64,000 nt of DNA from NCBI RefSeq assembly GCF_024704385.1, contig NZ_JAJDFX010000002.1, positions 3,410,001-3,474,000 of the forward strand. Direction: 5' to 3'. The position numbers were made by a program, and so were the translations under genes. The stretch comes from Cellulomonas sp. P24. Lineage in GTDB: Bacteria > Actinomycetota > Actinomycetes > Actinomycetales > Cellulomonadaceae. Under the pieces are notes generated by a model. It searched no databases and was not told the DNA's origin. It was given only the letters and a program-made list of their open reading frames with translations. Shown piece after piece: positions 23,437 to 34,921 of this stretch; within the stretch, counting starts at the first letter, position 1; every line of letters begins with the position of its first letter.

Positions 23437-25695
23437 TCAGGACTCCTGAGCGACGTACACCCGGACCGAGAGCGGTTCCACGGTCACCGCGCTGCCGTTC
23501 TCGGCCAGGACGCCACCGTTGGCCGACGCGACGGCGTCCCGCTCCGCCGGGTGCTCCCACGTGCTGTCCCACACCAGCTCCCAGGTCGTCGGCCGATCGT
23601 CGGCGAGCACGACCTCGGCCTCGTCGAGCGAACCGTTCACGACGACCAGGACCGCGGACTCGCCGGCGTCGGGGCTCACGGGCCGACCGGGGTGGGCAGG
23701 GGCGCTGCGCAGCATCTGCATCGTCCGGACCTGGGGGTCGTGCCACCGCCCGTGGTCCAGCGCGGTGCCGTCGGCGGCGAACCAGGAGAGGTCGCGCCGC
23801 GTGCCCTCGGCCCACGGGCGGCCGACGAAGAACCTGGTGCCCTGCAGCGCCGCATGGTCCCGTCGCAGCGCGAGCAGGTGGCGGGTGGTCGCGAGCAGGT
23901 TGCCCCGCCACTCCGTGAGGTCCCACTCGACCCACGAGACGGGCGAGTCGTGGCAGTACGCGTTGTTGTTGCCGCCCTGCGTGCGGCCGAGCTCGTCGCC
24001 GGCCGTGAGCATCGGCGTGCCGGCCGAGAGCAGGAGCGTGCTCATGAGGTTGCGGATCGACCGCCGACGCAGCGGGAGGATCTCCGCGCCGAGGGAGTCG
24101 ACGCGGACCGGTCCCTCGAGGCCGTGGTTCCAGCTCCGGTTGTCGTTGCTGCCGTCCCGGTTCGCCTCGCCGTTGGCGTGGTTGTGCTTGTGGTCGTAGG
24201 CGACGAGGTCCGCCATCGTGAAGCCGTCGTGCGAGGTCACGTAGTTCACCGAGGCCATCGGGCCACGGATGCCGGGCGGCTCGCTGTAGCCGAACAGGTC
24301 CGCGGAGCCCGCCAGCCGGGTCGCAAGCTCGCGCACGCCGTGACCGGGCAACCCGTGGGCCGCCTGCGCCGGATCGGCGAGCCAGAACGATCGCACCGCG
24401 TTCCGGAACCGGTCGTTCCACTCCGCGAGCGGCGGCGGGAACCGGCCCGTCTGCCACCCTCCCGGACCCACGTCCCACGGCTCGGCGATGAGCTTGATCC
24501 CGTGCATGCTCGGTGCGGTCTGCAACGTCATGAGGAACGGGTGCCCGGGATCGAAGCCGTCCGCGCCACGGGCGAGCGTGACGGCGAGGTCGAACCGGAA
24601 GCCGTCGACCCCGACCGCCTCGGTCCAGTAGCGCAAGGAGTCGAGAGCCGTGCGGACCACCTGCGGACGGCGGAAGTCGAGGGAGTTCCCACAGCCCGTG
24701 ACGTCGGCCAGGGTCGCCGGGTACCAGCCGTCGTGCAGGTAGTACGCCGGGTTGTCCAGGCCGCGCCACGAGAGGTGCTGGCCCTCGACCGGCCCTTCGG
24801 CCGTGTGGTTGTAGACCACGTCGAGAACGACCTCGATACCGGCCTCGTGCAGACGGTCGACCATGCCCTTGACCTCGGCGAGGACGGCCCCGGCGCCCGC
24901 CTCCCGGGCCGCAGCCGTGGCGTAGGCGGCGTGCGGCGCGAAGAACCCCAGGGTGTTGTACCCCCAGTAGTTCGTCAGACCCTTCTGCACGAGATGGGGC
25001 TCGGAGGCCGAGGCCTGGATCGGCAGGAGCTCGAGCGTGGTGACACCGAGGGACTGCAGGTGCGCGATCGTGGCCGGGTGCGCGAGGCCGGCGTAGGTGC
25101 CGCGGAGGTCCGCAGGAACCCCCGGGAACCCGATCGTCAGCCCCCGGACGTGCGCCTCGTAGATGACCGTCTGCGACCAGGGGACGTGCGGCCGCGGTGG
25201 CCGACGCGCCGCGTACCTGGTGTCGACGACGACGCCGAGCGGGACCGATCCGCGTGAGTCGCGCGGATCGGCCGGACCTGCGGGGTCACCGGCGAGGTCG
25301 TCGTCGACCACGTGCCCGTAGGTCTCCGGGCCGTACCCGAGCTCGCCCACGAGCCCGCGGGCATAGGGGTCCACGAGCAGCTTCGCGGGGTTGTGACGCT
25401 GTCCGGACGCCGGCTCCCACGGGCCGTGCACCCGGAACCCGTACCGCTGGCCGACCCGGACACCGGGGACGTGGGCCCACCACACACCGAGCTCGGGTCC
25501 GTCGAGAGGGACACGCCGCTCCGTCCACGTCGTCGGGTCGGAGGACGTCTCCGACCCGTCGATCAGGCACAGGTCGACCCCGGTCGCGTGGGACGCGAAC
25601 ACGGCGACGTCGATCCCGTCGTCGGACAGCCGGACGCCGAGACGCGGAACGGGGCGGCGACGGGGGCGCTGCGAGGGGGAGCTCACCCGGAGCAT
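23437..25695 (-). CDS. glgX: Glycogen debranching enzyme GlgX
   Basis: Hydrolyses alpha-1,6 branches left after phosphorylase action. 752 residues, a little over the usual 700. A CBM48 N-terminal domain (about 20-170, with GQRYGFRVHGPWEPASGQRH) precedes the GH13 barrel: VVYNHTAEG, GFRFDLAVTLARG (nucleophile), KLIAEPWDVGPGGWQTGRFP (Glu) and TSHDGFTMADLVAYDHKHN (Asp), then EANRDGSNDNRSWN typical of GlgX/isoamylase. ATG 25695 has GAGGGA close by; an in-frame GTG at 25686 is an alternative start. Works with GlgP, placed beyond the FAD dehydrogenase. Confidence 0.93.
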   Translation of the reverse strand: MLRVSSPSQRPRRRPVPRLGVRLSDDGIDVAVFASHATGVDLCLIDGSETSSDPTTWTERRVPLDGPELGVWWAHVPGVRVGQRYGFRVHGPWEPASGQRHNPAKLLVDPYARGLVGELGYGPETYGHVVDDDLAGDPAGPADPRDSRGSVPLGVVVDTRYAARRPPRPHVPWSQTVIYEAHVRGLTIGFPGVPADLRGTYAGLAHPATIAHLQSLGVTTLELLPIQASASEPHLVQKGLTNYWGYNTLGFFAPHAAYATAAAREAGAGAVLAEVKGMVDRLHEAGIEVVLDVVYNHTAEGPVEGQHLSWRGLDNPAYYLHDGWYPATLADVTGCGNSLDFRRPQVVRTALDSLRYWTEAVGVDGFRFDLAVTLARGADGFDPGHPFLMTLQTAPSMHGIKLIAEPWDVGPGGWQTGRFPPPLAEWNDRFRNAVRSFWLADPAQAAHGLPGHGVRELATRLAGSADLFGYSEPPGIRGPMASVNYVTSHDGFTMADLVAYDHKHNHANGEANRDGSNDNRSWNHGLEGPVRVDSLGAEILPLRRRSIRNLMSTLLLSAGTPMLTAGDELGRTQGGNNNAYCHDSPVSWVEWDLTEWRGNLLATTRHLLALRRDHAALQGTRFFVGRPWAEGTRRDLSWFAADGTALDHGRWHDPQVRTMQMLRSAPAHPGRPVSPDAGESAVLVVVNGSLDEAEVVLADDRPTTWELVWDSTWEHPAERDAVASANGGVLAENGSAVTVEPLSVRVYVAQES

Positions 25696-25743
25696 TGTCC
25701 CTCATCTCCGCTCGTCCTCCTGTGCCGGCCCGGGGCCGTCTCA

Positions 25744-25761
25744 GCATGCGGGTTCGCATGC
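25744..25761. promoter_or_regulatory. Inverted repeat between glgX and etfB, candidate operator
   Basis: GCATGCG-GGTT-CGCATGC, perfect 7-bp arms, in the 202-bp divergent gap. A TAGCCT hexamer at 25795-25800 could be the -10 for etfB, leaving a leader of about 90 nt. The binding protein is unknown. Confidence 0.4.
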
Positions 25762-25897
25762 CGCACGAGATCCGGCTCACGGCACGCCGCGCGGTAGCCT
25801 CTCGACCGGGAGCCCGGTCCACGCGCGTGTCGGTGCGGTCGGGACTGCTCGTCGATCGAGCGGGCACCGGGTGGTTCCCTGGACGGAAGGACGCAGG

Positions 25898-26698
25898 ATG
25901 AAGATCGTGGTGTGCGTCAAGCACGTGCCGGACATCCAGTCGGAACGGACGATCGGCGACGACGGCCGCGTGGTCCGCGACGGTGGTGACGGGACACTCA
26001 ACGAGCTCGACGAGAACGCGCTCGAGGCGGCCCTGACCCTCGCCGAGGCGCACGGTGGTGAGGTTGTCGCGCTCACGGTCGGACCTGCCGACGCGGTGGA
26101 CGCGGTCCGTCGGGGCCTGCAGATGGGGGCCGACGAGGCCGTGCACGTCGTCGACGACGCACTCGCCGGCTCCGACGTGTTCGGCACGGCAGCGGTGCTC
26201 GCCGCCGCGATCCGGGTCATCGAGCAGGAAGGGCCGGTCGACCTCGTCGTGACAGGGATGGCGGGTCTCGACGGCCTGACGTCGATGCTGCCGGCAGCGC
26301 TCGCGGCCGAGCTCGGGCTCGCCCAGCTCACCCTCGCGAGCGAGATCGAGGTCGACGAGGGACCGGAAGGTCTCCGACTCACCGTCCGGCGAGAGCTCGA
26401 CCACGCGACCGAGGTGCTCTCCGCAGGGCTGCCGGCGCTCGTGTCCGTGACCGACCAGGCGAACGAGCCCCGGTACCCGAACTTCAAGGGCATCATGGCG
26501 GCGCGGAAGAAGGCCGTGACGACGCTCGCGCTCGCCGACCTCGGTGTCGATCCGACCGCTGTCGGGTCGTCCGGTGCACGGACCCGCGTGCTCGCCGCCA
26601 CGGCGCGTCCGGCCCGCGAGAACCGCGTGCTGATCACCGACGACGGTGAGGCCGGTCGCACGCTCGCGGCCTACATCGTGGACAACAAGCTCGTCTGA
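25898..26698 (+). CDS. etfB: Electron transfer flavoprotein beta subunit (FixA)
   Basis: 266 residues, the standard EtfB size. The ATG at 25898 is preceded by GACGCAGG and gives the family N-terminus MKIVVCVKHVPDIQSERTIG. Nucleotide-binding segments NELDENALEAALTLAEAHGG and DLVVTGMAGLDGLTSMLPAA follow, then the conserved ANEPRYPNFKGIMAARKK. With EtfA it forms the heterodimer that takes electrons from acyl-CoA and other dehydrogenases to the quinone pool. etfA follows after 64 bp. The etfBA-iscS-mnmA order matches mycobacteria. Confidence 0.95.
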   Translation: MKIVVCVKHVPDIQSERTIGDDGRVVRDGGDGTLNELDENALEAALTLAEAHGGEVVALTVGPADAVDAVRRGLQMGADEAVHVVDDALAGSDVFGTAAVLAAAIRVIEQEGPVDLVVTGMAGLDGLTSMLPAALAAELGLAQLTLASEIEVDEGPEGLRLTVRRELDHATEVLSAGLPALVSVTDQANEPRYPNFKGIMAARKKAVTTLALADLGVDPTAVGSSGARTRVLAATARPARENRVLITDDGEAGRTLAAYIVDNKLV

Positions 26699-26762
26699 CG
26701 GCACCGAGCCGTCCTCCCCGTGCGCCGTCCGGCGCCACCTGACTGCTACAAGGAGTGCACCG

Positions 26763-27755
26763 ATGACCGGATCGCCCGCCGGGCCCGTCCTGGTCCTGCT
26801 CGACCACGCCGCGGACGGCACGCTCCGCCCTGCGGTGCTCGAGCTCCTCACGCTCGCCCGCGGGCTCGCGCCGGACGCGGTCGTGGAGGGCGTCTGGATC
26901 GGGGGTGAACCGGCCCTGGCGCTCGCCGCGCTCGGGGAGCAGGGAGCAGTCTCGGTGCACCATGTCGACGTCGGCACCGCCGACCCGCACCTCACGCCCG
27001 TGGTGGCGGAGGCGCTCGCGGCCGTCGTCGCGGCGACAGGTGCGCGTCTCGTGCTCGGGGTGTCGAGCTTCGAGAACAAGGAGATCGCGGCGCGGCTCGG
27101 GGTCGCGACCGGCGCCGGCGTCGTCACCGACGCCACCGGTCTCGAGCTCGACGACGACGGCGCGGCAGTCGCCGACAAGACGGTCTTTGCCGGGACGTGG
27201 AACACGCGGTGCGTCGTGACCGTGCCGATCGCGGTCGTCCTGCTCAAGGCCAATGCGGCTCAGGCCGAGCCCGCCTCCCTCCCGACGACTCCCGCGGTGG
27301 TGACCCACGTGGTCGAGGTCGGTGCCGGGGCGACGCGGCAGACGCTCGTCTCGCGGACGGAGCGCACGGCCTCCGGTCGTCCCGATCTCGGTGCGGCGCA
27401 GGTCGTCGTGGTCGGCGGTCGAGGGACGAACGGTGACTTCGGACCTGTCGAGGAGCTCGCCGACCTGCTCGGCGGTGCGGTCGGTGCCACCCGGGTCGCG
27501 ACGGACGAGGGGTGGATCGACCGAGACGCGCAGGTCGGCCAGACCGGGGTGACGGTCGCACCGCGCCTCTACATCGGGGTCGGGGTGTCGGGTGCGGTGC
27601 ACCACCGTGGCGGGATGCAGTCGGCGGGCACGATCGTCGCGGTGAACTCCGACCCCGAGGCGCCGATCTTCGAGATCGCGGACCTCGGGATCGTCGGGGA
27701 CCTGTTCACCGTGCTCCCGCAGGCGGTCGAGGAGCTTCGGCGCCTGCGCGGCTGA
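26763..27755 (+). CDS. etfA: Electron transfer flavoprotein alpha subunit (FixB)
   Basis: 330 residues, start ATG 26763 with AAGGAG 8 nt upstream. The N-terminal domain begins GPVLVLLDHAADGTLRPAVL. The C-terminal FAD-binding domain has LYIGVGVSGAVHHRGGMQSA and DPEAPIFEIADLGIVGDLFT, the diagnostic EtfA signature. It is the partner of the preceding etfB and converges on the phosphotransferase gene 19 bp away. Confidence 0.95.
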   Translation: MTGSPAGPVLVLLDHAADGTLRPAVLELLTLARGLAPDAVVEGVWIGGEPALALAALGEQGAVSVHHVDVGTADPHLTPVVAEALAAVVAATGARLVLGVSSFENKEIAARLGVATGAGVVTDATGLELDDDGAAVADKTVFAGTWNTRCVVTVPIAVVLLKANAAQAEPASLPTTPAVVTHVVEVGAGATRQTLVSRTERTASGRPDLGAAQVVVVGGRGTNGDFGPVEELADLLGGAVGATRVATDEGWIDRDAQVGQTGVTVAPRLYIGVGVSGAVHHRGGMQSAGTIVAVNSDPEAPIFEIADLGIVGDLFTVLPQAVEELRRLRG

Positions 27756-27774
27756 CCGGCGCCTGCGGTGCGGG

Positions 27775-28779
27775 TCAGGACAGCTCGCGGAGCCAGCTGA
27801 GCGCGGCGACGGCCTGGGCACGCTGGAACGCCCGGAGGTTCGGGATGCCGAGGGGGGCCGGCGCGAACGAGCCCGCCGCGAGGTAGCCGGCGAGACCGGC
27901 GAGCGCGGCACGCAACGCAGCTGGCGGGACACCCTCGGACGCGGGGTGCGCCCAGAAGATCTGCTGAGGATCGCCGCCGCCCTGCATCGCCACGCTCGGG
28001 AGCATGAAGGCGAGATCGACCCAGGCCGCTCCCTGCGCGGCATGTGGCCAGTCGATGAACCACGTGTGCGCGCCGTCGAGGATGATGTTGTCGGCGCGGA
28101 GATCCCCGTGGACCAGGGAGTCACCGGCAAGCGCCTGCAGCCCGTCCAGCTCCCACCCGGCGAGCTCGTCGATGTGCGCAGCCGCCCACGCCCCGAGCTC
28201 ACCCACATCGACGGCGCTGGTGATCCGTGCGACGTCCGGGCTCCGCAGCATCGTGCGCCATCCGGTGAACGCCGGCGCCATCTCCTCCTCGTAGCGCGGC
28301 AGCGTGCACGGCTGCGGCAGCTCGACGTGCGCGAGCGCCGTGAGGGCGTGGAGCACCTGGGCGAGGTCCTCGTCGCGCCACGGCTGCTCCGGTGCGCGTC
28401 CGTGCGCGACCTCGAACGCCACGAGCACCCACTCGCCGTCGTCGTCCGACCAGAGCATCCGGGGGGCCGGCACCTCTGCCGGCAGGGCGCGGGCGACGCG
28501 GATCTCCCGACGGGAGAGGTCCGGCGAGTCCGGGTTCTGCTCGGGGGAGACCGCCTTGACGAACGCCTGCCTGCCGTCGGCGAACTCGAGCACGGCCGCG
28601 AACCCCGGGCTGAACCCGGTGGTGGCGCCGATCTCGGCGGTGACAGGGGCGCCGGCGAGCTCCGCGATCCGCGATCGCACGTGCCGAGGAAGGTCGCGCC
28701 AGTCCAGCCGTTGCCCGCTGAACGCGAGCGGGGGTGCCTGGGCGTCGTCGGCGGTCACGTCCATATCCTGCCAGGGCAT
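27775..28779 (-). CDS. Aminoglycoside phosphotransferase (APH)-family kinase-like protein
   Basis: 334 residues. The APH-type kinase fold shows a glycine-containing N-lobe (TTGFSPGFAAVLEFADGRQA, FVKAV), a Brenner motif DSLVHGDLRADNIILDG (catalytic Asp) and WFIDWPHAAQGAAWVDLAFM (metal-binding Asp). The family phosphorylates diverse small molecules such as choline, homoserine and antibiotics; the substrate cannot be read from this sequence, and a resistance role should not be assumed. An in-frame ATG at 28764 (MDVTADD) is an alternative start. The start region nearly touches the iscS promoter on the other strand. Confidence 0.82.
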   Translation of the reverse strand: MPWQDMDVTADDAQAPPLAFSGQRLDWRDLPRHVRSRIAELAGAPVTAEIGATTGFSPGFAAVLEFADGRQAFVKAVSPEQNPDSPDLSRREIRVARALPAEVPAPRMLWSDDDGEWVLVAFEVAHGRAPEQPWRDEDLAQVLHALTALAHVELPQPCTLPRYEEEMAPAFTGWRTMLRSPDVARITSAVDVGELGAWAAAHIDELAGWELDGLQALAGDSLVHGDLRADNIILDGAHTWFIDWPHAAQGAAWVDLAFMLPSVAMQGGGDPQQIFWAHPASEGVPPAALRAALAGLAGYLAAGSFAPAPLGIPNLRAFQRAQAVAALSWLRELS

Positions 28780-28782
28780 TCG

Positions 28783-28788
28783 TAGACT
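28783..28788 (+). promoter_or_regulatory. -10 of leaderless iscS promoter
   Basis: TAGACT, 7 nt before GTG 28796. Confidence 0.6.
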
Positions 28789-28795
28789 GGAGTGC

Positions 28796-30001
28796 GTGAC
28801 TGCCTATCTCGATCACGCGGCGACGACTCCGATGCGCCCGTCCGCGGTCGATGCGATGACGCAGGAGCTGACGTCGACCGGGAACCCGTCGTCGCTGCAT
28901 GCGGCCGGCCGCGCGGCCCGGCGTCGCGTCGAGGAGTCCCGCGAGTCACTCGCGCTCGCGTTGGGCGCGCGTCCGAGCGAGGTCGTCCTGACGGGTGGCG
29001 GGACCGAGGCCGACAACCTGGCGGTCAAGGGGCTGTTCTGGTCCCGTCGCATCCAGGACCCCGCACGACGCCGGATCCTCGTGTCCGCCGTCGAGCACCA
29101 CGCCGTCCTCGACCCGGCGTTCTGGATGGCCGAGCACGCCGGCGCCGAGATCGTCCTCCTCCCCGTCGACTCCCGTGGTGTCCTCGACCTCGAGGCGCTC
29201 GACCACGAGCTGCGCGCACATGGCGACCAGGTCGCACTCGTGTCCGTGATGTGGGCGAACAACGAGGTCGGGGCGTTGCAGCCGGTGACGGACGTCGTGT
29301 CGCTCGCCCATCGGTACGGCATCCCGGTACACAGCGACGCGGTCCAGGCCGTGGGGCAGGTCCCGGTGGACTTCGCATCGTCCGGTCTCGACGCGATGAC
29401 CGTGGCCGGGCACAAGGTCGGCGGGCCGCACGGCGTCGGTGCGCTCCTGGCCCGGCGCGGCCTCGACCTGACCCCGGTGCTGCACGGTGGCGGCCAGGAG
29501 CGGGGGATCCGGTCCGGGACCCTCGACGCCCCGGCCACCGTCGCGTTCGCGGTCGCCGCGCAGCTCGCCGTGGCGGAACGCCCGGCCGCGGCCGAACGTC
29601 TCGCCGCGTTGCGCGACGACCTCGTCGCACGGGTCCGGGCCTGCGTCCCCGACGCGGTCCTGCGCGGCCCGGACCCCGTTGTCGACGCAGACCTCCGGCT
29701 GCCGGCCAACGCGCACTTCACGTTCCCCGGCTGCGAGGGCGACTCGCTGCTCTACCTGCTCGACTCCGCCGGCGTTCAGTGCTCGACGGGGTCCGCATGC
29801 CAGGCCGGCGTCCCGCGCCCGAGCCACGTGCTCCTGGCGATGGGCGTCGAGGAGGACGACGCACGCGGTGCGCTCCGCTTCACGCTCGGCCACACCTCGA
29901 CGAGCCGGGACGTGGACGCCCTCGTGGAGGTCCTGCCCGGGGTCGTCGAACGCGCCCAGGCCGCCGGGCTGGCCGGCCGGACGACGGCAGGGTCACGCTG
30001 A
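28796..30001 (+). CDS. iscS: Cysteine desulfurase (IscS/NifS family)
   Basis: Takes sulfur from cysteine as an enzyme-bound persulfide, here most likely for MnmA-dependent tRNA thiolation. 401 residues. GTG at 28796 follows a -10 hexamer by 7 nt and gives the usual N-terminus [20 protein letters not shown]. The PLP lysine lies in [20 protein letters not shown] (about residue 206); the active cysteine loop is [12 protein letters not shown] (about 330). Its TGA overlaps the ATG of mnmA, so sulfur donor and thiolase are made together. The same pair (iscS-trmU) adjoins etfBA in mycobacteria. Confidence 0.94.
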   Translation: MTAYLDHAATTPMRPSAVDAMTQELTSTGNPSSLHAAGRAARRRVEESRESLALALGARPSEVVLTGGGTEADNLAVKGLFWSRRIQDPARRRILVSAVEHHAVLDPAFWMAEHAGAEIVLLPVDSRGVLDLEALDHELRAHGDQVALVSVMWANNEVGALQPVTDVVSLAHRYGIPVHSDAVQAVGQVPVDFASSGLDAMTVAGHKVGGPHGVGALLARRGLDLTPVLHGGGQERGIRSGTLDAPATVAFAVAAQLAVAERPAAAERLAALRDDLVARVRACVPDAVLRGPDPVVDADLRLPANAHFTFPGCEGDSLLYLLDSAGVQCSTGSACQAGVPRPSHVLLAMGVEEDDARGALRFTLGHTSTSRDVDALVEVLPGVVERAQAAGLAGRTTAGSR

Positions 30002-31158
30002 TGCGTGTCCTCGCGGCGCTCTCCGGCGGGGTCGACTCGGCTGTCGCCGCCGCACGTGCGGTCGACGCCGGACACGACGTCGTCGGCGTCCACATGGCCC
30101 TGTCGCGCAACCGCGACCAGTTCCGCTCCGGCTCGCGAGGCTGCTGCTCGATCGAGGACGCAGGCGATGCGCGGCGCGCGGCCGACGTCCTGGGGATCCC
30201 GTTCTACGTCTGGGACCTGTCCGAGCGGTTCGAGGACACCGTCGTGGCGGACTTCCTCTCCGAGTACGCGGCGGGGCGCACACCGAACCCGTGCGTCCGG
30301 TGCAACGAGCACATCAAGTTCGAGGCGCTCCTCGACAAGGCGCTCGCGCTCGGCTTCGACGCCGTGTGCACCGGTCACTACGCGCGGCTGGTCACGGTCG
30401 CGACGCCGGACGGTCCGGTGCACGAGCTGCACCGGTCGGCGAACCTGGCGAAGGACCAGTCGTACGTGCTCGCCGTGATGGGGGAGGAACGCCTCGGGCG
30501 GGTCCTGTTCCCGCTCGGCGACGTCGCGTCGAAGGATGAGGTCCGTGCCGAGGCGTCGGCACGCGGGCTGGGCGTCTCCGCCAAGCCCGACTCCTACGAC
30601 ATCTGCTTCGTGGCCGACGGCGACACGCAGGGGTTCCTGCGCGAGCGGCTCGGCGCGCGTCCCGGCGACGTCGTGGACACCACCGGGCGCGTCGTGGGTA
30701 CCCACGAGGGCGCATACGCCTACACGGTCGGCCAGCGCCGGGGGCTGTCGATCGGGCACCCGGCGGCCGACGGCAAGCCGCGCTACGTGCTCCGGGTCGA
30801 GCCGGTGAGCAACACCGTCGTGGTCGGCTCCGGTGACCTGCTCGACGTCGACGTCATCGTCGCCGACGACGCGGTGCTGTTCGGCAGCTCGGCGGCGGTT
30901 CTCGGCGCCGGCGGTGCCGAGGGCGATCAGCCGGGCGAGTGGCTCGTGTGTCTCGCCCAGGTGCGCGCGCACGGCGACGCCGTCGCGGCGCAGGCCCGCT
31001 CGACGGCCGGTGGGCACCTCGAGATCACCGTGGACGGTCGGCTGCGCGGTGTCGCCCCCGGGCAGTCGGTGGTGCTGTACGACGGCACGCGCGTGCTCGC
31101 GCAGGCCACGGTGACCCGCACCTCGCGGCACGCGGCACCGGTCGCGGTCGCGGGGTGA
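30001..31158 (+). CDS. mnmA: tRNA 2-thiouridylase MnmA
   Basis: Introduces 2-thiouridine at wobble position 34 of Lys, Glu and Gln tRNAs. 385 residues. The PP-loop [14 protein letters not shown] (about 4-17) binds ATP; the catalytic cysteines are in [18 protein letters not shown] (about 99) and [16 protein letters not shown] (about 202). [20 protein letters not shown] marks the central domain. The start codon overlaps the iscS stop. The stop overlaps the start of the MetE-like gene by 4 nt. Confidence 0.95.
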   Translation: MRVLAALSGGVDSAVAAARAVDAGHDVVGVHMALSRNRDQFRSGSRGCCSIEDAGDARRAADVLGIPFYVWDLSERFEDTVVADFLSEYAAGRTPNPCVRCNEHIKFEALLDKALALGFDAVCTGHYARLVTVATPDGPVHELHRSANLAKDQSYVLAVMGEERLGRVLFPLGDVASKDEVRAEASARGLGVSAKPDSYDICFVADGDTQGFLRERLGARPGDVVDTTGRVVGTHEGAYAYTVGQRRGLSIGHPAADGKPRYVLRVEPVSNTVVVGSGDLLDVDVIVADDAVLFGSSAAVLGAGGAEGDQPGEWLVCLAQVRAHGDAVAAQARSTAGGHLEITVDGRLRGVAPGQSVVLYDGTRVLAQATVTRTSRHAAPVAVAG

Positions 31159-32180
31159 CCGGCGTCAGCGGGACGGGCTCCTGGCCCGCGTCCGACGTCC
31201 GTGAGGCGCAGGCGGTCGTCGTCGGTGAGCTCACATCCGCACCCGAAGGGGTTGAAGGGATCCCGTTCGCCGTGAACCCGCACGGCCGTGGACCGTGGGC
31301 TGATCCGGTCGGACGCGCGGCTGCGCTGCTCGTGGACATGCCGACCGAGCTCGGCGTGCACGGGTGGGCGCTCGCGGACCGGCCGGGGCGTGATCTCGAC
31401 CGTGCGCGGTCCGTCGTCGGTGAGGACCTGGACGCGCTCGCCGTCGCCGCATTCGGCTATGCCGGCCGGATCGTCGTGCCGGTCGTCGGGCCGTTGACCT
31501 TGGCGGCGACGCTGTACCTCGCCCGCGGCGACCGCGTCGTCTCGGACACGGGTGCGGTGCGGGAGCTCACGGAGTCCCTCGGCGTCGGGATCGCCGCGCA
31601 CGTCGACCGCCTCCGGGGCCACGTCCCCGGTGCGCAGGTCGTCGTCCTGGTCGACGAGCACGACCTCGCGGCGGTGATCGCGGGCGCCGTCCCGTCGTTC
31701 TCCGGCCGCGCGATGCTCCGCTCGGTGCCGGCACCCGCAGCGGCCGAGCTGCTGAGCATGCTCGTGGACGCGGCGCGGGAGGCGTCAGGGAGTCAGGTGG
31801 TCATCGACGTGGGGCCGGCCTGGACGACCGTCGGGACGGCCGTGTCGGCGGGGGCGGACGCCGTCGCCCTCGCGGTGGGACAGGTCGGACGCCAGGGGTG
31901 GGAACGGGTCGCCGAGACGGTCGAGGCCGGGATCCCGCTCTGGGCAGCGGTCCCCGGGCGCAGTGGGGCGAGCGACGGCCGCTCGGCGAGAACCGGGTCG
32001 CAGGCGCGCGTGCTGCACCGCCCCTGGCGCGAGGTGGGGCTGCCGGTCGGCGGCCTCGCGGAGGTCGTCGTCCTGCCGGACCCCGCGACGCCACCGGCAG
32101 GAGGCCCGGAGGGTGCCCGCCGCGAGCTTGCCGACCTCGTCGTCACGGCGCGGGAGCTCGCCGAGATCGCCGCCGGGTGA
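31155..32180 (+). CDS. MetE C-terminal-domain-like protein ('methionine synthase' homologue)
   Basis: 341 residues, GTG start overlapping the mnmA stop. It resembles a single cobalamin-independent methionine-synthase barrel ([60 protein letters not shown]). It is half the size of true MetE, and I do not see the zinc-binding His-Cys-Glu-Cys set of catalytic MetE: the sequence contains no cysteine. The same gene follows mnmA and precedes ligA in mycobacteria (Rv3015c type). Function is unknown; methionine synthesis is unlikely without the zinc ligands. Confidence 0.8.
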   Translation: MTGVSGTGSWPASDVREAQAVVVGELTSAPEGVEGIPFAVNPHGRGPWADPVGRAAALLVDMPTELGVHGWALADRPGRDLDRARSVVGEDLDALAVAAFGYAGRIVVPVVGPLTLAATLYLARGDRVVSDTGAVRELTESLGVGIAAHVDRLRGHVPGAQVVVLVDEHDLAAVIAGAVPSFSGRAMLRSVPAPAAAELLSMLVDAAREASGSQVVIDVGPAWTTVGTAVSAGADAVALAVGQVGRQGWERVAETVEAGIPLWAAVPGRSGASDGRSARTGSQARVLHRPWREVGLPVGGLAEVVVLPDPATPPAGGPEGARRELADLVVTARELAEIAAG

Positions 32181-32187
32181 TGTCCCT

Positions 32188-32508
32188 CTAGCCCGTCGTG
32201 TCGGTGCGCCACTTCTCGGCGTCGGTGGCGGTGTCGGGGGTGTCGGGTACGCGGGGTGCCGCGGGTGGTTCGGCGATCTGGTCGGCGTCCCACTTCGCCG
32301 CGTCGGTGGCGGTGTCGGGGGTGTCGGGTACGCGGGGTGCCGTGGGAGGTTCGCTGATCTGGTCGGCGTCCCACTTCTCGGCGTCGGTGGCGGTGTCGGG
32401 GGTGTCGGGTACGCGGGGTGCTGCGGGTGGTTCGGCGATCTGGTCGGCGTCCCACTTCGCCGCGTCGGTCGGGGCCTTGCCGGGTTCAGCCTTGTGCTTC
32501 GGCGTCAT
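32188..32508 (-). CDS. Small acidic protein made of 27-residue tandem repeats
   Basis: 106 residues, ATG with a good GGAGGT 8 nt upstream. After MTPKHKAEPGKAP the protein is 3.3 copies of a 27-residue unit built on DAxKWDADQIxEPP and APRVPDTPDTAT. Units 1 and 3 are identical in sequence (A type: AAKW, QIAEPPAAP), unit 2 differs (B type: AEKW, QISEPPTAP), and the last is a truncated B-type unit ending EKWRTDTTG. There is no signal peptide, membrane helix or cysteine; the composition (Pro, Asp, Ala, Thr and one Trp per unit) suggests disorder with regularly spaced aromatic motifs. The 81-bp DNA repeats are nearly identical, so copy number may vary between strains. It converges on the MetE-like gene with a 7-bp gap. 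I do not recognise a family. Confidence 0.75.
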   Translation of the reverse strand: MTPKHKAEPGKAPTDAAKWDADQIAEPPAAPRVPDTPDTATDAEKWDADQISEPPTAPRVPDTPDTATDAAKWDADQIAEPPAAPRVPDTPDTATDAEKWRTDTTG

Positions 32509-32613
32509 GGTGGAGACCTCCGTCGTGTCGAGTGTTTTTCACGTTACGCCCCTGTCCCGCCACACGCGATGGCATCGGATGCCGACCGGACCGGCGTTCC
32601 TCGCGGGAGCTGA

Positions 32614-34890
<2,277 letters not shown>

Positions 34891-34909
34891 GCGTCGGCGT
34901 CCGGGCACC

Positions 34910-34915
34910 GATACT
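34910..34915 (+). promoter_or_regulatory. -10 of leaderless promoter for the double GNAT gene
   Basis: GATACT, 6 nt before ATG 34922. Confidence 0.5.
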
Positions 34916-34921
34916 GGTGCG

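Noticed and set aside
27753-27779. Hairpin between etfA and the phosphotransferase (CTGACC/GGTCAG)
   Set aside because: Only a 6-bp stem with a long loop; too weak to call as terminator.
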